A DNA stretch of 64,000 bases from Elysia crispata (GCA_033675545.1 JAWDGP010006611.1:184001-248000), one strand, 5' to 3'; positions 17,906-32,100 are shown, counted from the first letter of the stretch. Program-made: numbers and translations. The notes: generated by a model from the sequence alone, not told the origin.

Positions 17906-20900
17906 TATATGTTTGTCAATACAGAGAAAGTATTAAAAAAAAAAAAAACATTAATAGCAATATAAAGACCTTTTTTTCTCATTGAGACTTGATTTTAGAG
18001 ATTTCAGCCATTTCAGCACAAGGGCATGGTGTAGTTAGTACATGTATGATTGTGTGACAATCTTCCCATAGTGTTGATAGTCATTGTTTGAAATGATACT
18101 GTGTGTAAATTAGCCGTCTATTAAGTAAATAAATGTCGAATACAAAATTGGGCTATGAATGATTTTCATTCACATGTTAAATCTTTAAAAAAAAAAAGCA
18201 ATAGAGTAAGAGCCATCCCCTACCCACACGTAAAAACAGATTTTTTTATTTAGATTTTTAACACTATCTGTTGATAGAGGCCAAAAAGGTTTTAGTTTTA
18301 TGTATTTTGTTTGTTCCTAGATATTGCCGCAACTGTTAAGAAGATGCATTTCATATGAACACTTTATGTTTACAACAGTGAGATATTGGGGCCGGGAATA
18401 TCAATTTACAAGCACAAGGTCAGGAGTGAATGCATTGGTAGATTACTTAACTCAGATATGTTCACTCACTTATTTCTATGTGACTTTGACCATAGTGATT
18501 GTGTCCCATAGATTGTGAGATAAAAGCACAGAAGTATGTACTGCTTCTGTGAAATATGAATGGAAAGCCCTTAAAAATAAATGGAAATGTTCTATGGATG
18601 ATAAATTTCAATGATTTGATTGAATTAACCATAAATTTTTCTTACACTTACAGCAGAGAGGGACTTTAGTGTGTCTTATTTTACATGAAGATATGAGATC
18701 TCGATGAGTCTATTTTTACAATGAGGACTATGAAATTTTACAACTAAGATAGTCCAAATAGAAGAATGTATGTACACAATTTTCCATAATCACCTCAATA
18801 TCTGTGGTGTCTCTGCAAGTTGGAGCAGCTAAAAACTGTTACAAAGTTCTCCTTCAAATGCAAGTGAGTGGTTCATTTTTTTCTTAGAAAAGTAATAGTT
18901 GATGAGACATATGCAGTTTCATTACTTGGTTCTGAGAAAAAGTCTGCAACAGTGTAATTTTTGGGGGGTAACAAAAACAATTTGAAGAAAAAACTTTTTG
19001 ATAAGCATTCTTTGCTCCCATAAATTTTATTAGTCACAACCACAATGTTGCAATTTTTAATTCAAAAGCCATATAAAAATATGCATGTATACATGTATAA
19101 ATATTTAGCTAAGTAGAGCACCATTATTAATCACAAAATCTGTCCACAATTTGGGGCTTTTAAATTTCACTAGAGCCTTTACACTTCTCTTTTTTTAGAA
19201 ATTCAGTTTATATAAACTATGATAAACCAAGTGCTGTGATATGAGTAATTGAAGACCAAAATTTGCCTACAAGTACAAAAACAAGGCACTCAGGCATGTA
19301 ATACAGACAACAAAATTTCTAAAAATTTGGATTCGCTCTTGGCAAAAAAAAAAATATTCAACTGCAATGAAGTACATTATCTTGTCAATTAAAAAAAAAA
19401 AGTAATGATAATAATAATAATAAAATAAGCCACCTGTGACGCTACTTTCTTTTTGCAATCAGAAAAAAATTCATAGATTGGTTTTGTTCATTTTTTTCTA
19501 CAATTTTCTTGCATTTGCAACCACAGAATTTTCAAAGCCATGATATGGAAAGGAAGAGTTGGATTACCAACACCAGTAATGTAAAGGTTAAATTTAATCA
19601 CTGTGGGCTCCGGACACACTGTAATGAATTGTACTTTATACAATGTTATTGTTAATGTGTACATCTTGCAGGTATCATGATGCAATAAAAGTAATCATAG
19701 GATTGTACTCTTAGGTGAAGTTGTTAATCTAAACACTATAAGAAGTAATTTAACCTTATACATGTAATAATATGTGCAGCGCACTCAAGCTGCTCCTTTC
19801 TCAACTGCAGTACAGAAATTTAAATACACATTAAACAATAAAATTGCATATAAAAAATTATAAGAAAGGATTTATAGGATTTCTGAGTATGGGTACTTGC
19901 AACTTAATCAATCAAAGATTCAAATAATCAACAAAGTCCAAATTACAAGAACTCAAATGAACCTTAATGGTATTGAGCTTCAGTTCACCACACTTTGTTT
20001 AAAAGTAATATTTAGCTCCCTCTGCAGAAAAATTTGGGGCCTTTCTTTTGTTCATTTTCAGGGCGGAATTTTCCAGTTTGTTTATCAATAGGACCTTGTC
20101 AATGATTTCTATTCTTTCACACTTCTTTAGAACATTTCATAATTTTATTCTTAGATCACTACATTTTCACACTAAGTAAAAGCATTTCTATACTATCAAA
20201 ATCTTCTAACAATTTGAATACAAAACAATGAGAATTCTTGTAGATAAGCCCTGTATTACTCAAGTTATTGATATGCATTTTTTTCCTTATTTTCCCTGTG
20301 CATTCATCTTTTTTAACAAAACAAAAAGTTCTTGCTAAGGAAATAGCAACAAATTAATAAAGTTCCATCAGCTTATGGACCAAAAGTATCATTTTTGAAT
20401 TATGAGTCAATTTTTACAAAATATTTATGCATAATTTTGAAAAAAAGAGATATGATTCGTAGGTGTAAAACATTGAAAATGTAGGAAAATTTTAAAGACA
20501 GCACACTCATTTTTTTTAATTACATGAAATTTTTTTATAAAATGTTGAATTTTTGTTAATTTTGAAATTACATGTGTGATTGTTTTCATTCATTTCCTAA
20601 ATATTAATCAACTTGGAAAAGGCACTGGAGGACATATTGCAAAAGAAAATCAATTTTCGAAATTTCATTCCTTTCTTTTGGTGGATTAGTTAGACAAACT
20701 TCTAATGAAATTGCAAAGCCATCATTAACAAAGAAAACATAATCAAATGAAAACTGAAAAAATACAATTTTCACCCAAATAAAGAAAAAAATTCGACCAC
20801 AGTTGATCATTTCAATAGAAATTTTGTTGTATTTTTTTACTGGTTTTAATCATGAGATGGTAATAGCTAAGTACATATATCTAAATATAGATTTCAGCCA

Positions 20901-22085
20901 GAATCAGTACACCATGCTTAAGTTCCCCTACATACGCACAAGTATGGTTGATGCATTTTACAATTTCACATCATCCAAAGAAAATATAAACCTAGTGTTG
21001 AGCTTAGTTAAAGATATCAATTCATTCCTTACATACATAATACATGTGTGTGTGTATATATATATTTATATATACACACACTTACAAGCCTTTTTGAGTC
21101 TTTGAATCTTCCTTTTTTTTCAAGTTCAGGTCAGCTTTTTTAGGAATAGAAGTAACAGAAATTCAAGATATCCATCATTTCATGATCGAAGAAAATGATA
21201 CAGTGCCCACATGAAACTTTGATATTCAGAGGATCCGGCCAGGCATCAAACACAACAATAAGAAAAGAGAGGGGAATGGAGATGAAAATCTACATTTCTC
21301 ACATTTCTTTCAGCTTAAATACATCCCAGGTTAACAAATTTCAAATACACTGACTAGATTATGATTGTTCAATGAGGCATTTGAACACTTGCACTACACA
21401 CAACGATTTATTGATAAACATAACACAAAGAGATTTTTCTTTTTAAAATGGGCATTTTCTTCTAGTTAGCAAGACAAATAAAAATGAAATAATATTTATA
21501 AGCTGGATTGTCTTTTGCTATTAGTTTGTAATACAAAGTACCTTATTGCTCTATTAAAGGTAATACTTGGCAAATACTGTAAGTTTGGTAGTCTTTTATA
21601 ACGTTAACAAGTTGAGACATAAAGATATTGATTTAACTTTTAAGAGAAACCAGCTGAAAGATGGGATAATTTACGCCAAAATTTTTTTACTGACAACCAA
21701 GAAGAAAAAATTTTTAGATTTCATAATTACATGTCTAATTCGATGAAGTATATTGCACAGATTATAAGCTGAGCCAAAGAATCTGGTTCAGCTGCTTTTG
21801 CATGATGTCCTTTTTCATTCCGATCTAAAATAAAGAACGTTTCCTCATACAAGATGCACTGCACCCTTGCTCCATGCAAAAATCTATTTCTGTAGGTCTG
21901 AACTAAACCAGTGAACTGATCTGCCTTAGTGAGGATCTTTTTTTAATGCCTTTTAGTTTTATTTTTGAGGTATCACTGTTTAAGTTGCTCAGCCATTATG
22001 ACCAAAATTATACATAAATACCCAAAACTTTTTAGTAAAGCTGTTTTATAAAATGATTTTATATATCCCTGTGATATGTATTGCG
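17906..22085. other. Intergenic, no gene supported
   Basis: AT-rich sequence with poly-A/T runs. A GTGTGTGTATATA...TATACACACAC inverted repeat at 21046-21081 could form a hairpin. No coding block, RNA gene or transposon ends were recognised. Part may be the untranslated 3' end of the minus-strand phosphatase gene. Confidence 0.5.
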
Positions 22086-22412
22086 GAGAAATAAAGGATT
22101 GAACTACATGTATTCATCATGTTAGTAACCTAAGCAAAGAATTAATGCAGGAGAAAATATGGACATTTTTTCAAATCATGGATAAAAACGTTCACAAGAC
22201 ATGATCGAACTATCTTTGGTCAAAATTATATTTAGCTGAATCACTCTACAGAGAAATAAGGGATTGAAATGTTTTAGTATTACTATTGATTATGTTAGTC
22301 AGGGAAGCATGGAGTTGCAAGAGAAAGTATGGAAAGGCTTTTTTTTTAAATCATGGATATATAAAAACTATTCTTGATCAAAATTATATTTAGTTAGAGA
22401 AGGAGAATTTAA
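22086..22412 (+). repeat. Two-copy tandem repeat, period about 165 bp
   Basis: GAGAAATAAAGGATTGAA at 22086 recurs as GAGAAATAAGGGATTGAA at 22251. Later landmarks (AAATCATGGATA, CAAAATTATATTTAG) recur at the same spacing. The copies are diverged, so this is an old local duplication. Confidence 0.65.
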
Positions 22413-25400
22413 ATTTCGAATATGTAAAAAATGGTCCTAAACTTAAGCCTTGGATAAGTTAGTATCTTTCTTGAGAGTGACAAATGTCAAAGTTTTCTCT
22501 ATTCTTCATAGATAACTCTGAGTAAAATGTTATGCTCTCTCAAACTTGCTTGTAGAAAATATGAGGAAAGAATATAATAACCCCTCTCTATCTGATACAC
22601 CATTGTTATAAGCCTTACAAGATGACTTGTAAGAGGGGTAAGTTGCTGTCATTGATTAGCTTGTGAAGAGGGTTCAGGTCAAATACTCAAACATTTACAT
22701 AAGTGATCATTTATGATTAAGATAACTAATTTAACTAAAACCATTAACATAAAGTTGTAATAAAAAATATATGTATATGACAATCTCACATTGCACCAAT
22801 ATGTAGAAACATTATGTTCAAGAGATTGCACCATTCATTCAATACTGTGAATACAAAATTGCAATCTTTTGTTTCTTTTAGGCAAATGCAAATTGCTATA
22901 AGAAATTTCACATCCATGTTGGACCCCACCTAGACTTATTTGCTTGATTGATCTCGACAATATATTTTTAAATTTATGTAAGGGAAGATCAAAACTATTT
23001 TTAAGCACATTTATTGCACTTAAAAGGTGATTTAAATAATAAAGAAACTTTGAATCTATGACGAAAAAAGTTGACAAACACGCCCTGAAAAAGATTTTTC
23101 CCTAAATAAAAACAAAATTAATTTTACATGTCATTTATGGTAGATATCCTGGGTGTTCTATTCCATAAGATGTTGCAAGGTTTTTATTTTTTCTGGGTTT
23201 ACGTGCATTATTTTTTATTTACTCCTCTTTGATGGCATCATGGAAAATCTGCCCTTATATTCACCTGATAACAAGGCATCTTGAGCCAGAAAGAGCATAA
23301 TACAATATTAAATTCATTTCACCAGCATTTTTTTTTCTCTAATTCTAATAGTATATCTATCTTGTCCAAGTATTTAAATGCAACTTCCAGTCCAATTTCT
23401 TTCCAATTGCATTTCTCTCCATGCAAAGAAGATATCTATATTAGATCTGACCTTATCCAAAGCAGCCTTGTGGTAATTTACATATAATTGTGTTTAGGTG
23501 GAGATTTTATCCTTTGTCAACTTACATGTAACAAGAAATCTGAAAATGAGAAAAAGAAAATTAAAAAAAAAAACATTCAATTTCCAAATATACAATTACT
23601 TCAGTTGGAAGATATGATTATGAATGGATGAATAAGAAAAACTAATTTTCAAGAGGTTGAAAACTTTCTGAAGAAGGAAAAAAAAATAATTTGATCATTA
23701 TGCGCCAATCAAAAATTTATTGAAGTATAAAATAAGACACCCTTGTGAAAGTCACTTAGAGCTGGGGATGAGAACTGCATAAACAACCAACTGAGCATTG
23801 TTTTTATGCTTCATCCACTACAAACATTATAATTAACTTTTGTAAAATAGAGGCTATATTTGATAACATATTATGGAAGCATCAGTCATAAATGCAGGGC
23901 ACTATTGTGAACATATGCAAACAATCAAATGTTAAATTGCTTTATGAAAGAGTAATCAGCATTTTTTTACTTTTAGGGCATCTTAACATAAGTAGGGTTA
24001 TACCATAAATAGCTGTGATTATCCTGAAAAACATTTGAAAATGACTTTACCTATATATGTTTCAAATGCATGTCTACAATATTTACAAAAACTTATATAA
24101 TTCTCCCTTTGATCGAAAGATAAAAATTTCAACTTCTAATGCTGGCCTAGGTCAGAGATTTCAGCATACAAAAATCACAAAAAGATAATATTAGATTTAT
24201 AAGTAAAATTAAATGTAAATGTGTGTATCCTTATCCATCTTTTAATTCAGATCGTGGATATATACTCTTAGAAATTTTTTTTTTCGAACTTAAAATAATC
24301 TAGTTTAAAGTTTACATCAGGCTACTAACAGACATCCATTTCAAAGTTTATAGTGAAATACAGATCACAGGAAGTTTTTGTTTCAGTCAATCAAAACTAC
24401 ATACTTACAGGTCATGAAATGATCTCATAAATACTTTTGGTAAGAACAAATTAAACTTACTTCAACGCTACCTTGTACAATGTTTACTAATTTGCCATTA
24501 TTTGGTGGCTGCAGCAGAAGTAAAACATCACAATTCCATAGCTAATATTTTGGCTACATTACATCTTTACAAAAATACAATGCCGTTTAAAATCAGAACA
24601 AGCAGAGTGATATTTCAATTGTGCAATTCAGTTTGTTGCTCTGAAATAGCTTTTTCAATAAATTTTTCTTGTACCTGCCTTTTCACTTATGAGTTTTAAA
24701 GCTTTGGTGCATTTTATCATTCCCTTTTTCTTTATTTCACAACCTACTTTCAGATGAGATTAAAATCTACATCATATAATCTAAACAAAGATTAAATGAG
24801 GTATGCCCAAAAGCAAATCAGAGCAAACCATTTGCAGAAAAACTGTATAATATTAATTATCACAGGCTAAAAATTAAAGGTTTAGCTTCAGCAAGTAAAG
24901 AAAAAAACAACAGTTAAACCCTGATGCATTGAAAAGACTATAAACTTCATCTGTTGAGACTGCAAAGTTGCAACAAATTGCCCCTTCAATAAATCACAAC
25001 TTAATGATAATAAAGAAAGATTTATTCCTCCTAATTTTTATAATGTAAGCAGAAAATGATACAAGAGGGAGAGTGAGAAATTGCTATATGTCACCATGAT
25101 AGACATGCATGGAAAGAGAGAAAAACAAACGAGCCAAATCATTCATGACTTTAACAAGGGACGACTTGATCTTTGAAAGAGCTTGTTTTATTTTTTGCTG
25201 ATATTGTGAATTTTAAAGATTACACCTCTACCTACTGACTTTGATATGCGCAAGAAAAGAAAGAATGGATTATTAAATTTATCTAAATAGTCTGAAATAG
25301 ATTAAAAGAAAAATACACAAATGTGTTTGGCAAAGGAAATGAAAATAATGCAATCTGGTCTTGGATCATATTGAAATTAAAATTTCCTTAGGGTACACAC

Positions 25401-26065
25401 AGTATGTTCATCATCTACAAGTAGCTCTTTTTAATTATTCAAGCTGTCAATTTTTAAGCATTTCTTTTAAAAAAATTTTTTTAAACTCTAGGTTAATTTA
25501 TCAGTTTTTCTTTTGGTCTGCTAATGTTGAAGGTGACATTGATAGGTTTCCAAATTAGATTTCGGGCATGTAAAACAATTTAGACCTACCTTGATGAAGA
25601 TATTTTTTGTCTTCAACGAGACATTCTCAAACTACAGTTGCTAAATATTAACTGCTACAAGTAATGTTACTATTGCAATATATAGGTTTAAAGATATTTG
25701 CACAATGTGCATTTAGCTTAAACCGCAACTAGTTCATAAATAAAGAATACGAATATAATTTACAATAACAGCAATGTATTGACATTATAACATAGAAGTA
25801 ATTCTATAATAATTATGCAGAGCACTTGCAGACAGAGAGTACTTGATGAAGATACAGACAGATTCAACTATTTTTTGGAATTCCAGACAAAAAAAAATAA
25901 TAAACAAAAAAGATTCATCGGAATTTCAATTACAAGTTGTTCTCATTTGAGAGCATTACAGGTTAACATCCCATAAAATATCAGCAAGTAGATGCAGAAT
26001 TCCTGAACCACTTACTCTCATTCTAATTTCATATTAGTGACTTAGAATTGATCAAACCGCACATG
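22413..26065. other. Downstream of the phosphatase stop codon; possible long 3' UTR
   Basis: No coding block recognised. Several minus-strand AATAAA-like signals (TTTATT on the plus strand) exist, so the 3' end of the phosphatase transcript cannot be placed. Confidence 0.4.
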
Positions 26066-26194
26066 TCAGATAAGCCTTGTATTTTTCAAATACTGTATCA
26101 GGGTGTCGTGGATGAAGCGATATTGGCCCATGGTCTGGACCATATGCATGCGCTGATTCCTAATCCCAAATAAGGCTTTTGGAAGGTCAACATT
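26066..26194 (-). CDS. PTPN14/21-like: Phosphatase exon 20, C-terminus
   Basis: 129 nt including TGA, residues 1453-1494. [17 protein letters not shown] is the Q-loop and last helix; the ending NTRLI matches the family's usual C-terminus. Acceptor CTTTTCAG. Confidence 0.93.
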   Translation of the reverse strand, partial: NVDLPKALFGIRNQRMHMVQTMGQYRFIHDTLIQYLKNTRLI

Positions 26195-29100
26195 CTGAAA
26201 AGAACAGAAACAAATATGATGGAGCTAATTATGCTACTTTCATGAGAAAGCTTCAATGATAAGAAAAAATTTCAGAAAATACAACCACCCAATAAGTTGA
26301 GTTATATCATTATATAAGATGCAATCAAGCTTCCCATTACCTTTGTAAGACAGTAACATGATGCCAATCATTTTCAAGTGTCTTTAATATTGTGTGGAGA
26401 TAATCTGCACCATCTTGAGAGCTTCTGTGATGATTATTTTTTTTTCACCAATGCAACAAAGTATTTATTAAATTGCTAGTTTCGTACACTCATCCTCCCC
26501 AAAAGGATATTGACAACTGTAAATAAAAATTATTAATATGAACCAATGTAAAACATTTTACAAGATTTTTCATTTGAAAATGTCAACAGCTCATGAATGC
26601 TCCTAATCAATGTGTTAGCTTTGATCTGAAATACACTCCCTAACATAATCCTGACAGTTTTTAATCTTGCTTTTCCTTTTTTCCTTTCTAAAAAAGGGGA
26701 AGCCATCCACGCATATGTTTCAACCGTCAACACTTAAAAAAGGCAGGAGTTTGAGGGCATGTAAGAATGTTGTTAATCTTCCATCTTTAGTTTGGGTTGG
26801 ATCACCCAGCGTCTTCAGGAAGAAAAAAGAAATTTCTCTTTTCTCTTTTTTTTATTAAGCTGTCTAATGTAGCTATCCTTCACTAGCATGGAGTTTCTCC
26901 AACAGCTTATACCAAAAAAGATATAATGCTTTCAATAGTAGCATAGTAGAATAACATCATGATGGCTTTATTTACGTTCAATGACTTATGGAATACAGTC
27001 CTTTGTTTGCCACTTTAATTTTGAGTGAATTGTAAAGCTTAGATGTGATTAAAAAAAAACTGAAACACTAAAAACAACAAAAAGAAAAAAAACACATTTC
27101 CGTTTCAGTTTATCTTTGTTCTCAGTTAATATATGTGTAGTTTATTGCAAAGATGACACAAAGAAAAAGACGTGTGCTTCAGAACACCTTTCTCTCCTCC
27201 TTCCTATGAATAAACTTTTGTGTGCTTGGATCAGGAATTTTAAGGAACCATTTCATTTTTACATACAATGACCCTGAAATTCAACAAAACTGGTCTGGTT
27301 GAAAATTTTGTTGAATCCAAGATTCAACGAAGCTAATGTTATGAAACAAGAGAAATATTTATAAGGAACTCATACTTCATGTTTAAATAATTACTTCCTT
27401 GCTTAAACAGAGCCTCTTTTTTTCTAATATCTAGTTTGCACATTTCATTTTTTTGGGGGGTCTGACTTCAGCTATAGTTTATGTTCAGCCAAAACACATC
27501 AGGCCTAAAATAAATTTATATTGAAAATATTATGAGTTTGTTAAGACTGATATTTGATCCTGGGCAAATTTGTTCCATAAAAGGTTTTTAAAGAGTAAAA
27601 AAATCGGGGATTTTCTTTGTTTATTTAGGGCAACTATAGGTAAATATAAAGTGAAGTGACGTGGCCTTGAAATTTTGGTACTGGATTGACCCTGATATAA
27701 ATATAGACTGTTAAAATTTGGACTGCTTCGTATAGACCCCTAATACCAAAGACTTGAGGTAAGAGGAAAACAATTTTGTTTTAACATGTCAGTGATATCT
27801 ATACAAAAAACAAAACAACTGTCTACAGTCATAAGACATACATGCAATTCCTCTTCACTCACCTGTTGAAATCATTTTCAAACCAAATCTCATTTCATTG
27901 ACATGACTTTTTGATAATGACCTACAGCTATAAAAAATTTTCATAAATTCCAAAAAAACTGCTTAATATACTGCTTAAGAGTTGAACTGTATAACATTAA
28001 GTTCTACATATTAAGGTTATAAAATATTCCTCTACAAACTTCAAACTGTTCTACAACTTACATGATTGTGCTCAAGGCACCACTTCATAACCATGGTTAG
28101 AATTACAACACCAGTTCGGCCCACTCCAGCACTACAATGCACAACCACTGGGGCCTTCTGTTTTCCATCAGACTCATTTTCAGCCAGCCTAGCAACAGAT
28201 TCTATCTCGTCCAGAAACCCTGAGGGATGGAAATAAAATGGGAAATTTCTATTAAATTTTTACATCTAATAAATCATTTCCGAAGTTAAGTACAGGCACT
28301 AGTCTATAGTTTGAATAAAACATGTATTTGTTAATGACAGTAAACTCTTCATTATGCTCCAATTTTTAAGTATGCTTATGCAGAGGCCCCTACCCAAAGA
28401 AGTCATTAGGAGGAATTGTAATACCAAAAAAGAGGAATTTCTGATGAAAAAGAGGAATCAACTTACCGTTCTCAATAAAGTCTTGTAGGAGTATGATAGA
28501 CATATTTATCCCTTCATTTGGGTTGTTACAGATGTCACACAATCATAATTAATAATATAATCCAAATCCAACAAAGAAATTATAGTTGTTACAGATGTAA
28601 CACAATCATAATTAATAATATAATCCAAATCCAACAATGAAATTAGAGTTGTTACAGATGTAACACAATCATAATTAATAATATAATCCAAATCCAACAA
28701 TGAAAAATGAAAGATGCTTTTCTATTTACACTATGTACACAGCCCATATCAGTTATTGCTTATAACATTTCAAGCTCTCAGTGTAGGCACTCTTAGCCTT
28801 CCTAACAAGAGCAGGGGGGAAATTTTGCTTGTAGCAAATACTTCCTCTTGACAACATATTCACTTTCTGTACAACTAAGGAAGATACAGTTTCTGTGCCA
28901 AGCGTAGGCCTATATTCTGTTTGATTCTTACGTACTAAGCTAAAGACACGCTCCACTTCAGCATTAGAATGTGTCAAACAGCAGAGTCCCTTCATAACTT
29001 CAGTGAGGGTTGGAAACAACAAATGTCCATCAGAATTCTTCAACTGCCCTATTAGATTCCACTGCCTGTCTACATTCATAGTATTTGATGCTATCTCAGA

Positions 29101-32100
29101 AACCTTTGGGTGGACCTGATACTTTCCAAATTCTGCCTTCAGCATGCTCATCTCAGGAGAATGAAGGCAGGGATACTCAACAAAATACTCCAGCATGGAA
29201 TATTTTGCTTCTACTCTTCTTGCTGGATCTATGACAGTTGCATTTTGAACAAAATTATCTGTTATTGGGAATTTTTGTATGATGTATTTGAGGGCTGAAG
29301 CAAAAAATCCTCTGAAGTCATGTACCAAAGTGTCTTCATTTTTTTTGTCCAAGAGGTCATCTGCTTTTAATTGCTTCCATAGCTTTTCTGTTTTGTCCCC
29401 AACAATAATCTCTCCTCTAGCCTTTTGATTTTTGTGAGCATCAAAATCTATTTTCAGTAAGTCTTTGGCTTCAGTGACAACTTCTGGTTTCACAAATCTA
29501 ACGATAATTTCTGTCATGAGGTCATCAAGAATCCTTTGTGTTTTGTGGATTTGGGGTGATCCCTTTTGAAAAGTAAGGTTTGCATTTGTAAATAACGGCA
29601 GGTTCTCTTCCAGGAAGTAGCAGTACAGTTTAGACTTGCTATCTGAAAAAAAAGAAGTAATCCTCCCCAGCCTATCCTTTGCACTTGAGCTACACTTCTT
29701 AATATTTGACATTTCCCCTACAAAGTATGTTTTCAAGGCTTCCCACTGTTCAATCACCCTTGAAATGCACCCTAGAAGGGACAGCCATCTAGTTGGTCCA
29801 TACTTGAGCACAGCATGTAACTGAACCCCACATTCCTCTTGCACTTCTTTGAATTCTTTCTTCCTTTTTGAGCTTTTCTCCATATAATAGTATATGTCAG
29901 TCAAAAACTGTTCTAAGTCCACATTGAGGGCATCCGTCCCTTTTTTAGCAGCCAAATGAAGTAAATGACTGGTACATCCATCGATGTAGGTTCCTTCATT
30001 TTTGCGTTTGACGAATGATGCCACACCAGCATGAACTCCTGTCATTACTGATGCATTGTCACATGCAAACCCTAAACAATTCTTCCATGGAATTTTCCTG
30101 TCTTCAAATTCTTTGTCAATTGTGTTAAAGATATTCTCACCTGTCGATGGTCCTATGCACTCTTTGATACACAACACATCTGAAACCACATAGCCTACAC
30201 TGTTGTCAAATGTCCTAACGACTATAGGATACAACTGCCCACTGCCCCTATCATTGCTACCATCAGTGCCAATGGTAAAGGGACTAGACAACATCCTCTC
30301 TGTTAACTCATGTGAAATGTCTGTTGATACACTCCTAATAACGGCCGCGGCCTTGGAACTTCCACAAGAAAACTTTTTTGCGATTTGAGAGTCTGGAAAC
30401 ATAACACGAAATAGATCTCCAGCATGATCGAAAACAGAAATCGGTAAATTGTGCTCAATCACAAATTTCATGAAATAAAGTTCTGCAACAGTCGCACTAT
30501 GATCTGTTGGGGTTGTGGATTGTGCAAAGAATGAGGTCACTGGTTTGGTTTGTGATTTCAATCGATCAAATTCACTGTGTTTTTTTGTTTTTACATGTCT
30601 ATCAATGTCTGTTTTGCCTCCTGACTTAATTGTGAAATCACACTCACATAATGTACATCGAGCATGAGAGCTGCCCAATTTCGAAGGAACAATGCAACTC
30701 CATAACTGTGAATACTCACTCCTAAACTTTTGCTCAAGACGCAATTTCTTCTTCACCGGCTCCGCCATGACACGGATCTAGATTCTAGATCTAGAGATCT
30801 AGTGAAAGTAATACACGTAATCTGAGCTGGATTTCTCTAGTATAGTCTAGGCACGTAAAGGCAATCCTATAAACAATAAACAGTAATGATCCAAATTCAC
30901 CATCAGAAATAAAACATCGACTTTGAGAGAATTAATTTCACGAAGCGAAAGCGTAATCCGTCTTGAGTCCCATGAAAGAAAAAATCAACTGGCCGCGTGT
31001 CTCCTTGCAAAACAAAGCGAGGTTGGTAGATGACCCGGAAGTTGATATATGCAAGGTCAAGGTCTCTCAACTCTCCAAGTAGGCTAACGAGAATCTCGTA
31101 GGCCGACGGACCAGTCCAGTCTTGTACTCGAAGCGCATTATTATATCGAAACTATTGATTGAAATACGTTTAGCGTAGAATACCGACAAAATAGTAATAA
31201 CGCGGGATTTTACCGTAACGGGCGGAATCGCGGAATGGACTCTCAAAAAGAGGAATGATTCCGCGAAACGCGGAATGGTAGGGGCCTCTGCTTATGTCAA
31301 TTTTTTCTGCTAAATTGGACCCACACTTCCTTCAAGCAAAATTATAGGATATGAAAAGGCAACTATAATTTATGGCAGCATTCATGGATTTTACTAAATT
31401 ATCATTATCAAAAATAGCAAAAAACAAACCTAGGAAACCATAGGTATCATCAGGGCAACCATGGTCTGGCCAGTCTGTGTACTGGAGATGCCATACCAGA
31501 TGTTGTCTGCCATCATGTCGTAATATAATGCGGCTTGTTAGGTAACACAATGAGTCATCTGTAAACTGCAGTTCCACTTCATACTGAAATGGGTATTATA
31601 AAAATATTTTTAAAAAATGCTAGTTGACATGTTTCACTTGTGAAATAAGTCTGAGCTTTTGTGGGTCAAATTTCATGATTTCCAGTCTATTGCCAATATT
31701 GTCATCGATAAAAATTATTCAGGCGAGTTAGAAAAAAAAAAGATAATGCTTTAAAAAAGTTACTGAGAAACGTTTTGCTCCTTAAATTAAAAAAAAATTG
31801 TTTTAACTATTAAAGTATTATGTAACCAGTATTTAAAAATTAAAAAAATAATAAAATTCATCATAGACATTGAAGACAAACCTCTCCAAAAACTTGTTTA
31901 TGTTGGGGTCCTTGCTCTTGAGGCCAATACATAAAACATTTAGACTTTCCAGATTCCTAAGACAAAGAGAAACAACATCTAGAATACCAGATAATATTTA
32001 AGATTTATAAAGACCTAGAGTAATGATGCAGTGACTGCACCACCAAAACCTTTGAGATGTAAAAAAAAATAAAAAAGTTAATATTTCTTTCAAGTAATAT

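Larger units (their letters stand above)
28381..31290 (-). mobile_element. Complete hAT-superfamily transposon in phosphatase intron 18
   Basis: 2910 bp with perfect 14-bp inverted ends (CAGAGGCCCCTACC) and an identical 6-bp flank CTTATG on both sides (28375-28380, 31291-31296). The CAG...CTG ends and a BED-finger/hAT transposase identify the superfamily. A 6-bp duplication is shorter than the usual 8 bp. AAAGAGGAAT motifs recur near both ends. Without the element and one flank copy the intron would be about 294 bp. It has the same orientation as the host gene. Perfect ends and an open reading frame point to recent insertion. Confidence 0.92.

Noticed and set aside
28441-28500. Possible extra phosphatase exon (ends GAGAACGGTAAGT on the minus strand)
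   Set aside because: It lies inside the hAT element, and exons 18 and 19 already join in phase without it.
28506-28700. Short frame with a 21-residue repeat ([12 protein letters not shown])
   Set aside because: It is the translation of the 63-bp tandem repeat, whose unit length is a multiple of three; no coding support.
28522-28704. Repeat array considered as a CRISPR
   Set aside because: Units are contiguous with no spacers, in an animal genome and inside a transposon.
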